A DNA stretch of 64,000 bases from JAEUNX01 sp034004685 (GTDB lineage Bacteria; Pseudomonadota; Gammaproteobacteria; Burkholderiales; Rhodocyclaceae): NCBI GenBank assembly GCA_034004685.1, contig JAVEWG010000016.1, positions 6,738-70,737 of the forward strand. Reading direction: 5' to 3'. The notes under the pieces are model-generated. The model saw only the letters and a list, made by a program, of their open reading frames with translations, was not told the origin of the DNA and searched no databases. Of the stretch, positions 29,160 through 37,457 are shown in pieces. Made by a program: the position numbers and the translations under genes. Position 1 is the stretch's first letter. The number at the start of each line of letters is the position of its first letter.

Positions 29160-29897
29160 ATGGTCGACCACGCCTCCCACCTCTCCAGCAAACCCATTCC
29201 CCCGAAAGACCGGCTCATCGTCGCCCTCGACGTGGCTGAAGCCGATAGCGCCCGGGCTTTGGTGGAAACCTTGGGCGACGCGGTTTCCTTCTACAAGATC
29301 GGCCTGGAACTCTTCATGGCCGGCGGCTATTTCGAGCTACTGGACTGGCTGGTGGCACGGGACAAAAAAGTCTTTGTGGACCTCAAGTTCTTCGATGTGC
29401 CGGAAACCGTTCGCTCCGCCATCCGGGCCCTGGCCCACAGCGGCGCGACTTTGGCCACGATTCACGGCAACCAGGCCATCATGGAGGCGGCGGTCAAGGA
29501 CAAGGGCGCCCTCAAGGTCCTGGCCGTCACGGTTCTGACCAGCCTTGATCAGGGCGATCTCAAGGACCTTGGCTTCCAGTGCGACGTGGAGCAACTGGTC
29601 CTTTCCCGCGCCCGCCGCGCCCTGGAAACCGGGATCGACGGGATCGTCTCCTCCGGACTGGAAGCCCCCATGATTCGGCGGGAATTGGGCGACCGGCTGC
29701 TGGTGGTCACCCCAGGCATTCGCCCGGTGGAAAACCGCCCGGTGGATGACCAAAAGCGCACCGTGGATGTTGCCCAAGCCTTCGCTAATGGCGCCGACTA
29801 CATCGTGGTGGGTCGCCCCATCCGCCAGGCCGCCGATCCGCGCCAAGCAGCCCTGGCGATCCAGCAAACCATTGCCGGCCTCTTCCCAGCGACCTGA
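29160..29897 (+). CDS. pyrF: Orotidine 5'-phosphate decarboxylase
   Basis: A 245-residue enzyme completing de novo UMP synthesis by decarboxylating OMP. Active-site motif DLKFFDVPETV (Asp-Lys-x4-Asp type) and the phosphate-binding GIRPVENRPVDDQKRT and YIVVGRPI segments are present, as in the proteobacterial type 1 group. The start is the ATG at 29160 (MVDHASHLSS); an in-frame ATG 38 codons earlier lies within the divergent gene's region and lacks family support. Single gene followed by the rpsP promoter. Confidence 0.96.
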   Translation: MVDHASHLSSKPIPPKDRLIVALDVAEADSARALVETLGDAVSFYKIGLELFMAGGYFELLDWLVARDKKVFVDLKFFDVPETVRSAIRALAHSGATLATIHGNQAIMEAAVKDKGALKVLAVTVLTSLDQGDLKDLGFQCDVEQLVLSRARRALETGIDGIVSSGLEAPMIRRELGDRLLVVTPGIRPVENRPVDDQKRTVDVAQAFANGADYIVVGRPIRQAADPRQAALAIQQTIAGLFPAT

Positions 29898-29925
29898 ACC
29901 GGGGTTACAAAGTCCCACAGCGACA

Positions 29926-29954
29926 TTGCCGTCATGCGCAGATTCTACTAAAAT
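29926..29954 (+). promoter_or_regulatory. Sigma-70 promoter of the rpsP-rimM-trmD-rplS operon
   Basis: TTGCCG and TAAAAT spaced by exactly 17 bases, ending 37 bases before the rpsP start codon. A TTTTTCG-rich leader follows. Confidence 0.65.
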
Positions 29955-29991
29955 CTTTCGTTTTTCGATTTCCGTCGAACAGGATACCAAG

Positions 29992-30240
29992 ATGGTCGTC
30001 ATCCGCCTTGCCCGCAGCGGCGCCAAGAAGCGCCCCTTCTACAACATCGTTGCCACCGATTCCCGCAGCCGCCGCGACGGCCGCTTCATCGAGCGCGTTG
30101 GTTACTACAACCCGATGGCCGCCGCCAGCGAAACCGGCTTGGTGCTCAACGCCGAGCGCCTGACGTACTGGCAGCAAAACGGCGCCCAGCTGTCGCCCAC
30201 CGTGGCCCGGCTGGTGAAGCAGTCCACCAAGGCCGCCTGA
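29992..30240 (+). CDS. rpsP: 30S ribosomal protein S16
   Basis: An 82-residue small-subunit protein beginning MVVIRLARSGAKKRPFYNIV, the invariant S16 N-terminus, followed by DSRSRRDGRFIERVGYYNP. S16 helps assembly of the 5' domain of 16S rRNA. It opens the conserved operon rpsP-rimM-trmD-rplS, with 17 bases to rimM. Length is normal for the family. Confidence 0.98.
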   Translation: MVVIRLARSGAKKRPFYNIVATDSRSRRDGRFIERVGYYNPMAAASETGLVLNAERLTYWQQNGAQLSPTVARLVKQSTKAA

Positions 30241-30257
30241 ACCACGGCTTCCGGCCG

Positions 30258-30764
30258 ATGATTGTTCTGGGGCGCATCGTCGCCCCTTTTGGCATTCAGG
30301 GGTGGGTCAAGATTCATCCGTTCGGGGATGACCCCCTCTCTTGGCGCGAGATGCCGCGGTGGTGGATTTGCAGGGAGTCCGAGGCGGAGGATGCCCAGTG
30401 GCGTCCCCTGCAGCTCAAGGCCTGCAAACTGCAGGGGCGCAGCGTGGTGGCGTCCTTCGTGGAATCCCCGGATCGCAACGCTGCGGAGGCCCTGGAAGGC
30501 TTCTACATCGGGGCTCCTCGGGAAACCCTGCCGGAGCCCGCAGAGAACGAATATTACTGGGCCGACTTGATTGGTCTTGCTGTGGTCAATCAACAAGGCG
30601 AAGCCCTGGGGCAAGTAACCGACCTGATTTCCACTGGCGTGCATGATGTGCTGCAGATCCAGGATGGGGAGACGGAACGCCTGATCCCCTTCGTGGCGGC
30701 CTATGTGTTGGAAGTAAACCAGAACACCCGCATCATTCGGGTGGACTGGCAAAAAGATTGGTAG
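30258..30764 (+). CDS. rimM: Ribosome maturation factor RimM
   Basis: A 168-residue protein needed for late 30S maturation; it binds S19 near the 16S head. The N-terminal barrel begins IVLGRIVAPFGIQGWVKIHPFG and the PRC-like C-terminal half has EYYWADLIGLAVVN and LIPFVAAYVLEVNQNTRIIRVDW, both typical. It abuts trmD, whose likely GTG start is 6 bases after the rimM stop. Confidence 0.97.
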   Translation: MIVLGRIVAPFGIQGWVKIHPFGDDPLSWREMPRWWICRESEAEDAQWRPLQLKACKLQGRSVVASFVESPDRNAAEALEGFYIGAPRETLPEPAENEYYWADLIGLAVVNQQGEALGQVTDLISTGVHDVLQIQDGETERLIPFVAAYVLEVNQNTRIIRVDWQKDW

Positions 30765-30769
30765 ACCGG

Positions 30770-31537
30770 GTGAGCGAAGCGGTATCTCGACGTTACGACG
30801 TCGTCACCCTGTTTCCGGAGATGTTCGCGGCCCTCACCGGGTCGGGCATCACCCGGCGGGCGCGGGACCGGGGTTTGTATGCTTTGCATTACTGGAATCC
30901 GCGGGATTTCGCGGAAAACGTCCATCGCACGGTGGATGATCGCCCCTACGGAGGCGGGCCGGGAATGGTGATGATGCCAGGTCCTCTGGAAGCGGCCATC
31001 GAATCCGCCCGGGAAGCCCAGCTGACCGAGCTGGGAGTAGTTGGAAAGGTGATCTACCTGTCACCCCAGGGCAGCAAGCTTGACCACGCCCGGGTGATGG
31101 CGTTGAAGGAAGCACCCGCCCTCACCCTCTTGTGCGGCCGCTACGAGGGGGTGGATCAGCGGGTCATAGACCGCTGCGTGGATGAGGAAATCTCCTTAGG
31201 AGACTTTGTCCTCTCCGGCGGCGAGCTGGCTGCAATGGTAGTACTGGATGCAATCATCCGGCAGTTGCCGGGAGCGCTGAACGACGGCGATTCGGCGGTG
31301 GAGGATTCCTTCGTCACCGGGCTGCTGGACTGCCCCCATTACACCCGTCCCGAAACATATCGGGGCATGGGGGTTCCCGCCGAATTGTTATCGGGGGATC
31401 ACGCAAGAATTCGCCGCTGGCGCCTCAAAAGGGCATTGGAGGCAACCCAGGTCAAACGCCCGGACCTCATCACAGGCCGGACCTTGACCCGGGAAGAAGT
31501 GGTTCTGCTGGCGGAAATCCGGCAGGATCGGCAATGA
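30770..31537 (+). CDS. trmD: tRNA (guanine-37-N1)-methyltransferase
   Basis: A 255-residue SPOUT methyltransferase that methylates G37 of tRNAs reading CNN codons, preventing +1 frameshifts. Signature elements are DVVTLFPEMFAA at the N-terminus, YGGGPGMVM, LLCGRYEGVDQRV and SLGDFVLSGGELAAM of the trefoil knot. There is no ATG near the start; the GTG at 30770 after the rimM stop is chosen. A TTG at 30758 inside rimM is the alternative, adding 4 residues. Confidence 0.96.
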   Translation: MSEAVSRRYDVVTLFPEMFAALTGSGITRRARDRGLYALHYWNPRDFAENVHRTVDDRPYGGGPGMVMMPGPLEAAIESAREAQLTELGVVGKVIYLSPQGSKLDHARVMALKEAPALTLLCGRYEGVDQRVIDRCVDEEISLGDFVLSGGELAAMVVLDAIIRQLPGALNDGDSAVEDSFVTGLLDCPHYTRPETYRGMGVPAELLSGDHARIRRWRLKRALEATQVKRPDLITGRTLTREEVVLLAEIRQDRQ

Positions 31538-31646
31538 GGCGAGGGAAGCAGTGAATCCCGACCCGAAGAAAACGGCGCGCACCAGGTGGCGACCTGCTCT
31601 GCGCGAAAGGCCGAAACGGGCCATGACTAGCAACAGGAGCTGACGC

Positions 31647-32039
31647 ATGAATCTGATTGAAAAACTCGAGCAGGAAGAAATCGCTCGCCTCACCCAAGGC
31701 AAGACCCTCCCTGAATTCGCCCCGGGCGACACCGTGGTGGTCCAGGTCAAGGTTAAGGAAGGCACCCGGGAACGTCTGCAGGCTTACGAAGGCGTGGTGA
31801 TTGCCAAGCGCAATCGTGGCCTGAACTCCTCCTTCATCGTCCGCAAGATTTCTTCCGGCGAAGGCGTGGAACGGACCTTCCAGACTTACTCCCCGCTAGT
31901 GGCATCGCTGGAAGTGAAGCGTCGCGGCGATGTGCGCCGCGCCAAACTCTATTACCTGCGCCAACGTTCCGGCAAGTCCGCCCGAATCAAGGAAAAGCTG
32001 GACTACAAGTCCGCCGCTTCCAAAAAGCAGCAGGGCTAA
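31647..32039 (+). CDS. rplS: 50S ribosomal protein L19
   Basis: A 130-residue large-subunit protein located at the 30S-50S interface. It has the classic start MNLIEKLEQEEIA, the PEFAPGDTVVVQVKVKEG barrel and VVIAKRNRGLNSSFIVRKIS. A Lys/Ala-rich tail (KLDYKSAASKKQQG) is a little longer than in E. coli (115). CAGGAG precedes the ATG. Last gene of the operon, followed by a terminator. Confidence 0.98.
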   Translation: MNLIEKLEQEEIARLTQGKTLPEFAPGDTVVVQVKVKEGTRERLQAYEGVVIAKRNRGLNSSFIVRKISSGEGVERTFQTYSPLVASLEVKRRGDVRRAKLYYLRQRSGKSARIKEKLDYKSAASKKQQG

Positions 32040-32074
32040 GCCACTTCCACCGATCTGCTTCGGTGGAACCCATG

Positions 32075-32102
32075 ACGGGACCCTCACGGGTCCCGTTTTT
32101 TA
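32075..32102 (+). terminator. Intrinsic terminator after rplS
   Basis: A 9-bp stem ACGGGACCC/GGGTCCCGT with a TCAC loop followed by a run of T. A smaller stem (CCACCGA/TCGGTGG) lies just before it. Confidence 0.92.
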
Positions 32103-32435
32103 TCTGGCCAGCACCAGCGGCAGCAATCCGGGAAGCAAAAACCCTCGGGACGAAGCAGTTGGGGTACTGCCAAAGAAAGCAAAAGGCCAGGCAGGCCGAT
32201 GCCAAAAGCCGACAGCATGGCTTGAATCTCCGCGTCACCGTCCGGTCCCGCACCAGCGCTTCACCCTCTGGATACGGCACCGAAACCGTCCACGGGTCCA
32301 CCGAGATGCTCTGCGGCATACCTCTCGAGACAGTTGCGAGTCCGGCGCCTTAGTCGAATAATTCGGCCCGGCCCAAGCTAATTGGGACGAAGGGTTGGCA
32401 AACGACAACCAAAACCTTGTCGCGGATGAAGAAAG
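32103..32435. other. Intergenic region without recognisable gene
   Basis: About 330 bases between the rplS terminator and the tRNA-Pro terminator. Short frames exist on both strands but none has coherent codon bias, a ribosome-binding site or a known motif. I see nothing I can name here. Confidence 0.5.
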
Positions 32436-32462
32436 CAAAAAGGCCAGTCTTTCGACTGGCCT
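32436..32462 (-). terminator. Intrinsic terminator of the tRNA-Pro transcript
   Basis: Read leftward, a 9-bp stem AGGCCAGTC/GACTGGCCT with a four-base loop is followed by TTTTTGC. It lies 17 bases beyond the tRNA-Pro CCA end. Confidence 0.9.
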
Positions 32463-32478
32463 AAGTGCTTGTTTCTAT

Positions 32479-32556
<78 letters not shown>

Positions 32557-32567
32557 CACAGAAAAAA

Positions 32568-32595
32568 ATTATATCACAGAATCCAATTTTTTCAA
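32568..32595 (-). promoter_or_regulatory. Promoter of tRNA-Pro
   Basis: On the minus strand TTGAAA and a perfect TATAAT are spaced by 16 bases, ending 13 bases before the tRNA. It lies between the merR stop and the tRNA. Confidence 0.78.
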
Positions 32596-32601
32596 GGGAA
32601 A

Positions 32602-32985
32602 TCAGGCTTTGAGGGATGTTAATAGGTCCACCAAGCCAACCCGTATACTGCTGATCTGACTCCCTAGCCGGTCCACTTCCTCTTCGGCCTCGTGGCGTTG
32701 AACAGCAGACTCCTCTAGCTGGTGCCGCGCACCGGAAATGGTAAACCCATCGGCATACAGTAGATCCCGGATTCGCCGAACCAGTAGCACTTCATGGTGC
32801 TGATAGTAACGCCGGTTACCCCGGCGTTTTACGGGCTTAAGCTGAGTAAACTCCTGTTCCCAATAGCGCAAAACGTGGGCTTTGACACCGCACAGTTCGC
32901 TTACTTCCCCAATGGTGAAGTAACGTTTGGCTGGAATCGGGGGAAGAACACCCCCTTCCCCTTCAGGCAAGTTGCTCTGCTGCAT
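32602..32985 (-). CDS. MerR family transcriptional regulator
   Basis: A 127-residue regulator. The MerR winged helix is clear: RYFTIGEVSELCGVKAHVLRYWEQEF, then LKPVKRRGNRRYYQHHEVLLVRRIRDLLY. A short C-terminal coiled-coil (EEEVDRLGSQISSIRVGL) follows. No effector-binding cysteines are apparent. This gene follows ihfA in nearly all Betaproteobacteria and its target is unknown. Its start lies 23 bases inside ihfA. Confidence 0.94.
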   Translation of the reverse strand: MQQSNLPEGEGGVLPPIPAKRYFTIGEVSELCGVKAHVLRYWEQEFTQLKPVKRRGNRRYYQHHEVLLVRRIRDLLYADGFTISGARHQLEESAVQRHEAEEEVDRLGSQISSIRVGLVDLLTSLKA

Positions 32986-33274
32986 TGCTTAGTTGCTCCA
33001 CGGCAGCTTTCAGCTTCTGACTGGCATGGAAAGTGACTACGCGGCGTGCGGTAATCGGAATTTCCTCGCCGGTTTTAGGATTGCGCCCTGGACGCTGAGG
33101 CTTGTCCCGCAGCTGAAAATTCCCGAAGCCAGACAGTTTGACGCACTCGCCTCGCTCCAACGCCAGACGGATTTCCTCGAAGAAACCTTCCACCATGTCC
33201 TTCGATTCACGCTTATTCAAACCAACTCGCTCAAAGAGCAGTTCCGCCAGCTCCGCCTTGGTCAAGGTCATCAT
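32963..33274 (-). CDS. ihfA: Integration host factor alpha subunit
   Basis: A 103-residue DNA-bending protein (HU/IHF fold). It begins MMTLTKAELAELLFERVGLNK and holds the beta-arm signature GNFQLRDKPQRPGRNPKTGE with the intercalating Pro. IHF alpha pairs with IhfB, also encoded in this window. The start is ambiguous between ATGs at 33271, 33274 and 33280; a GGGGAT ribosome-binding site favours 33274. It is 7 bases after pheT, the usual arrangement. Confidence 0.96.
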   Translation of the reverse strand: MMTLTKAELAELLFERVGLNKRESKDMVEGFFEEIRLALERGECVKLSGFGNFQLRDKPQRPGRNPKTGEEIPITARRVVTFHASQKLKAAVEQLSNAAEQLA

Positions 33275-33281
33275 TGTCATC

Positions 33282-35660
33282 TTATCCCCGCAACTGAGCA
33301 GCGAAAGACTCCATCCCATGACGGACCAGGGCAGTAATGGCCGCTTCGACCTCCGACTCCTCAAGAGTTCGCTGAGTATCTTGCATCAACACCCTGAAAG
33401 CAAGGCTCTTTTTCCCTTCACCGATGCCCTTGCCATCGTACATGTCGAACAACTCGATGGAGGTCACGATGGGGGCAGCGACCCCTTGCAAAGCCTTGAG
33501 CAAATCAGCGGCCGCCACGCTGCCATCCAGCACGAAGGCAAGATCCCGGCTCACCGCAGGCATCCTGGAAACCCCTGCGTAGGTAGGCAACCCCGCTAGT
33601 TCTGCGGCGGCCATGTCCACTTCAAAGACCACCGGCGTCACCCCCAGATCGTATTTCTGCACCCATTGAGGATGCAGTTCACCAAGGATTCCGATGGATT
33701 CCCCCGACAGCAAGACTTCCGCGCTCCGCCCAGGATGAAGCGCGGGATGAGTCAGCCTGCGGAATTCAAGAAGCCGGGGCGCAAAGATGCTCTCCAAATC
33801 ACCCTTCAGGTCGAAGAAATCTGCGTTTCGGGTGGCACTCCCCCATTGCTCGGCCATCACCGGCCCGGCGGCCAACGCCGCCAGCCGCACCGGTTGATAG
33901 TAGCCGGCCACCGGCGTGCCCGCCGGATCATGGGCAAAACAACGGCCGACTTCGAACACTCGCACCCGGCCCACTTGCCGCTTGCGATTCGTGGCGAGGT
34001 TGGCGATCAATCCACCGACCAGACTGGAACGCATTACACTCATCTGGCTGGCAATGGGATTGGCCAACCGCACCGGCTTAGCGTTGCCGCAGAAATCCGC
34101 TTCCCAGGCGTCATCGACAAAGGCGAAGTTCACCACCTCCTGGAAATCCCGCCCTGCCATCAGATGGCGCACAGTCCAGCGGGAACGGCTTTCCTCTGTC
34201 TGGGGCAACATGGCCAGAACACCTCGGGGTTCAGGCGCAGGCATATTATCGTAGCCATGCAGGCGGGCGACTTCCTCCACCAGATCTTCTTCGATTTCGA
34301 TATCGAACCGATAGGAGGGGGCAATCACCTGACAGACATCACCCTGCTCCTCCACCCGCAGATGCACCCGCTCCAGCAGGGCGATGATTTCCTGGTCATT
34401 CAAGTCCAACCCCAGGAGCTTGCGCACCCGTTCCGGGCGCAACCGCACGGGATGCATCACAGGAAGATGGCTGGTGGATTCCGCGCGAACCACCGGCCCC
34501 GCTGCACCGCCACAGATCTGGAGAATGAGCGTCGTTGCCCGCTCCAGAGCGCAAGGCGCCAGTTCCGGATCCACCCCCCGCTCGAACCGATGGGATGCAT
34601 CGGATGAGAAACCGTAACGGCGAGCCCGCCCAGCGATGGCTGAAGGGGTAAAAAAAGCACTTTCCAAAAAGACGTCCCGAGTCTCGAGGGAGATCCCGCT
34701 GTATTCGCCCCCCATGACACCAGCCATGGCCAGAACACCGCGCTCGTCTGCAATGAGCAGGGTCGAGGGGTCGGGCGCTACGGTTTGGCCATTCAGCAGG
34801 ACGAACTGCTCGCCTTCCGCTGGCAGCCGGACATGAATGGCTCCCTCCAGCTTGGCGTTATCGAAGGCGTGCAGGGGTTGCCCCAACTCCAGCATCACGT
34901 AGTTGGTCACATCCACCAAGGCGCTGATCGGACGCAAGCCACAGCGACTCAGGCGATCGGCCATCCAGCCCGGAGTAGGAGCCTTGGCATCCACCCCCCG
35001 GAGGATTCGACCGCAGTAGCGCGGACACGCCTGCGGCGCATCCAGGACGATCGCCCGGGTGGCATCGATAGTCGGCTCGACCGGGATGCACTCTGGCAGG
35101 GTCAAGGGAGCGCCGGTAATGGCCGCCACTTCCCTGGCCACGCCTACCAAGCTTAAGCAATCAGCCCGGTTGGGTGTCAGCTTGATGGTAAACAGGGTGT
35201 CGTCCAGCCCCAATAGGGCCCGCACGTCCAGGCCTACTGGCGCATCCACCGCCAGGCGGAGCAATCCACCCTGGTCATCGGACAAGCCAAGTTCCCGACC
35301 GGAACAAAGCATTCCAAAGGATTCCACACCCCGGAGCTTGGCTGGCTTGATCTCGAAACCAGGCAAGCGAGCACCAACCAGAGCACAGGGCACCTTCATC
35401 CCGGCCTCGGCATTGGGTGCCCCGCAAACGATCTGCAAGGGTGCCCCCGCCCCCACATCGACGCTGCAAACCTTCAGCTTGTCGGCATCGGAATGCTTTT
35501 CGGCGGTCAGAATATGGCCGACCACCACTTTTTCAAAAGGTGGGGCCACCGGATTCTGCTCTTCCACCTCGAGCCCCGCCATGGTGAGCAGATGACCTAG
35601 TTGATCGGCGGACAGAGACGGGTTAACCAGCTCCCGCAGCCAGTATTCGGAAAACTGCAT
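33282..35660 (-). CDS. pheT: Phenylalanine--tRNA ligase beta subunit
   Basis: A 792-residue beta subunit of the alpha2-beta2 enzyme charging tRNA-Phe. Domains in order: N-terminal MQFSEYWLRELVNPSLSADQ, tRNA-binding EMAP/OB fold (about 40-150), B3/B4 editing domain (about 210-385, with TNYVMLELGQPLHAFD), B5 and the catalytic-like core. A C-terminal ferredoxin-like anticodon domain completes it (about 700-792, ending RHGMESFAAQLRG). Normal length. It follows pheS by 5 bases. Confidence 0.97.
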   Translation of the reverse strand: MQFSEYWLRELVNPSLSADQLGHLLTMAGLEVEEQNPVAPPFEKVVVGHILTAEKHSDADKLKVCSVDVGAGAPLQIVCGAPNAEAGMKVPCALVGARLPGFEIKPAKLRGVESFGMLCSGRELGLSDDQGGLLRLAVDAPVGLDVRALLGLDDTLFTIKLTPNRADCLSLVGVAREVAAITGAPLTLPECIPVEPTIDATRAIVLDAPQACPRYCGRILRGVDAKAPTPGWMADRLSRCGLRPISALVDVTNYVMLELGQPLHAFDNAKLEGAIHVRLPAEGEQFVLLNGQTVAPDPSTLLIADERGVLAMAGVMGGEYSGISLETRDVFLESAFFTPSAIAGRARRYGFSSDASHRFERGVDPELAPCALERATTLILQICGGAAGPVVRAESTSHLPVMHPVRLRPERVRKLLGLDLNDQEIIALLERVHLRVEEQGDVCQVIAPSYRFDIEIEEDLVEEVARLHGYDNMPAPEPRGVLAMLPQTEESRSRWTVRHLMAGRDFQEVVNFAFVDDAWEADFCGNAKPVRLANPIASQMSVMRSSLVGGLIANLATNRKRQVGRVRVFEVGRCFAHDPAGTPVAGYYQPVRLAALAAGPVMAEQWGSATRNADFFDLKGDLESIFAPRLLEFRRLTHPALHPGRSAEVLLSGESIGILGELHPQWVQKYDLGVTPVVFEVDMAAAELAGLPTYAGVSRMPAVSRDLAFVLDGSVAAADLLKALQGVAAPIVTSIELFDMYDGKGIGEGKKSLAFRVLMQDTQRTLEESEVEAAITALVRHGMESFAAQLRG

Positions 35661-35665
35661 GACGA

Positions 35666-36697
35666 TTACCTGAATTGGGCAAGAAAACGAAGATCGCCTT
35701 CGAAGAACAGACGCAGATCATTCACCCCGTAACGGAGCATGGTGAGACGGTCAGGACCCATGCCAAAAGCAAAGCCAGTGTATTGTTCCGGGTCAATCCC
35801 GCCATGGCGCAGCACATTGGGATGGACCATCCCACAGCCAGCGATCTCCAGCCAGCGCCCCTTCATGTCTCCATGCATGAAGGCCACGTCGATCTCGGCG
35901 CTAGGTTCGGTGAACGGGAAAAAGGAGGGCCGGAAGCGCACCTGCAGATCATCACTCTCGAAAAACTTGCGCAGGAAATCGGTAATCACGCCCTTGAGGC
36001 CCGCGAAGCTCACACCCTGCCCCACCCACAGGCCTTCGACCTGGTGAAACATTGGCGAATGGGTGGCGTCGGAATCCACCCGATAAACCCGCCCGGGGAT
36101 GACAACGCGAATCTCAGGCATCGCGGGCAGGTGGCCATAACGGGCCACATGGGCCTGCATGGTGCGGATCTGGACCGGACTGGTATGGGTACGCAGCAAC
36201 ACCTGCTCTCCGTCCTGGAGATAGAAGGTGTCGTGCATCGAGCGGGCCGGGTGATCCTCTGGCGTATTGAGAGCGGTGAAATTATGGAAATCGGTCTCGA
36301 TCTCCGGCCCATCCGCCACCTCGAAGCCGATGGAGCGGAATAACCCTTCAATCCGCTCGATGGTTCGGCTCACCGGATGCAACCCTCCCCGGCCCATGCC
36401 CCGACCGGGCAGGGTGATATCCAGGGCTTCCGCTTCGAGCTGGGCCTTGAGGGCAGCCTCCCGCAGGGCGTTACGGCGAGTTTCGAGCGCCCCTTCCACG
36501 GCATCCTTGGCGCGGTTGATCTGCGCTCCTGCGGCGCGCCTGGCCTCCGGATCCAGCTTACCGAGGCCCTTGAGTCGCTCGGTAAGCAGACCGGATTTAC
36601 CCAAGTAGCGGGCCTTGGCCTGCTCCAACTGATTGACGTCGGAAGCCGCAGAGAAATCGGCACCGGCCTGGCCAACGATTTGATCGAGAGTTTCCAT
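35666..36697 (-). CDS. pheS: Phenylalanine--tRNA ligase alpha subunit
   Basis: A 343-residue catalytic subunit of class II PheRS. An N-terminal coiled-coil (1-85) is followed by the catalytic core with HPVSRTIERIEGLFRSIGFEVADGPEIE (motif 1), FHQVEGLWVGQGVSFAGLKG (motif 2) and a C-terminal GMGPDRLTMLRYGVNDLRLF (motif 3). Residue A in the GCGMVHPNV...GFAFGMG pocket appears normal. It lies behind an intrinsic terminator or attenuator downstream of rplT. Confidence 0.97.
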   Translation of the reverse strand: METLDQIVGQAGADFSAASDVNQLEQAKARYLGKSGLLTERLKGLGKLDPEARRAAGAQINRAKDAVEGALETRRNALREAALKAQLEAEALDITLPGRGMGRGGLHPVSRTIERIEGLFRSIGFEVADGPEIETDFHNFTALNTPEDHPARSMHDTFYLQDGEQVLLRTHTSPVQIRTMQAHVARYGHLPAMPEIRVVIPGRVYRVDSDATHSPMFHQVEGLWVGQGVSFAGLKGVITDFLRKFFESDDLQVRFRPSFFPFTEPSAEIDVAFMHGDMKGRWLEIAGCGMVHPNVLRHGGIDPEQYTGFAFGMGPDRLTMLRYGVNDLRLFFEGDLRFLAQFR

Positions 36698-36713
36698 CTG
36701 TGATTACCGGAAA

Positions 36714-36748
36714 TTCAGAAAAAAAAAGGAGGCCAGGCCTCCTTTTTT
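36714..36748 (-). terminator. Terminator/attenuator between rplT and pheS
   Basis: A 7-bp GC-rich stem AGGAGGC/GCCTCCT with a three-base loop is flanked by A-runs and T-runs, so it can stop transcription in both directions. Leftward it lies between rplT and pheS. In E. coli pheST is controlled by attenuation at this place, but I see no Phe-rich leader peptide. Confidence 0.85.
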
Positions 36749-36762
36749 TGCGTGCCGCCCTA

Positions 36763-37122
36763 TCAGACAGCCAGCTTGGCCTTCGCTTGCTCGGCAAGGG
36801 CCGCAAAAGCGGGCTTGTCGAACACGGCGAGATCGGCCAGCACCTTGCGGTCCACTTCCACAGCAGCCTTCTTGAGGCCGTTCATGAACGTGCTGTAGGT
36901 CAAGCCCAACTCGCGGGCGGCCGCGTTGATCCGGGTGATCCACAGGGCGCGGAACTGACGCTTGCGCTGACGGCGGTCGCGGTAGGCATATTGCCCAGCC
37001 TTCATGACCGCCTGTTTGGCGATTCGATATACGTTTTTACGACGGCCACGGTAACCCTTGGCCTGGTCCAGGACCTTCTTATGACGTGCGCGGGCGGTTA
37101 CACCACGTTTGACTCGGGGCAT
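36763..37122 (-). CDS. rplT: 50S ribosomal protein L20
   Basis: A 119-residue protein of normal length, beginning MPRVKRGVTARARHKKVLDQ and rich in basic residues at the N-terminus, with KRQFRALWITRINAAARELG typical of L20. Essential for early 50S assembly and, in E. coli and others, a translational repressor of its own operon. It follows rpmI by 12 bases. Confidence 0.98.
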   Translation of the reverse strand: MPRVKRGVTARARHKKVLDQAKGYRGRRKNVYRIAKQAVMKAGQYAYRDRRQRKRQFRALWITRINAAARELGLTYSTFMNGLKKAAVEVDRKVLADLAVFDKPAFAALAEQAKAKLAV

Positions 37123-37134
37123 CTCGTTCTCCTA

Positions 37135-37332
37135 TCAAGCGTAAGGCAGCATGGCGCGGATCAACTTCTCATCGGCGGCATGGACTTCGGTCATGCCCCG
37201 CAGCTGGCGCTTGCTCTTGGTGGTCTTCTTGGTAAGGATGTGGCGCTTGAACGCCTGGGAACGCTTGATGCTCCCGCTTGAGCGGATCTTGAACCGCTTG
37301 GCGGCCCCGCTCTTGGTCTTCATCTTGGGCAT
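37135..37332 (-). CDS. rpmI: 50S ribosomal protein L35
   Basis: A 65-residue basic protein beginning MPKMKTKSGAAKRFKIRSSG, the standard L35 start, with HILTKKTTKSKRQLRG. The start is the ATG at 37330-37332; the open frame upstream is not part of the protein. It lies between infC and rplT as in most bacteria. Confidence 0.98.
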   Translation of the reverse strand: MPKMKTKSGAAKRFKIRSSGSIKRSQAFKRHILTKKTTKSKRQLRGMTEVHAADEKLIRAMLPYA

Positions 37333-37404
37333 GATAGCTCCTGAGTTTATGGATGAAGCCGGGTAGCGCGACCAAGCGCTTTCGAAACCCGACATCACTT
37401 ATTG

Positions 37405-37448
37405 CATGGGACCAACTTCAGGCCCCATGTTCGATCCCTATCGGGATC
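37405..37448 (-). promoter_or_regulatory. Structured leader between infC and rpmI, possible L20 autoregulatory element
   Basis: The 125-base gap between infC and rpmI holds two hairpins on the minus strand: GATCCC/GGGATC (37433-37448) and CATGGGGCC/GGTCCCATG with one G-U pair (37405-37429). L20 represses rpmI-rplT by binding RNA in this interval in several bacteria. The likeness to a known L20 site is by position, not by consensus. Confidence 0.4.
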
Positions 37449-37457
37449 AAAATCGCA

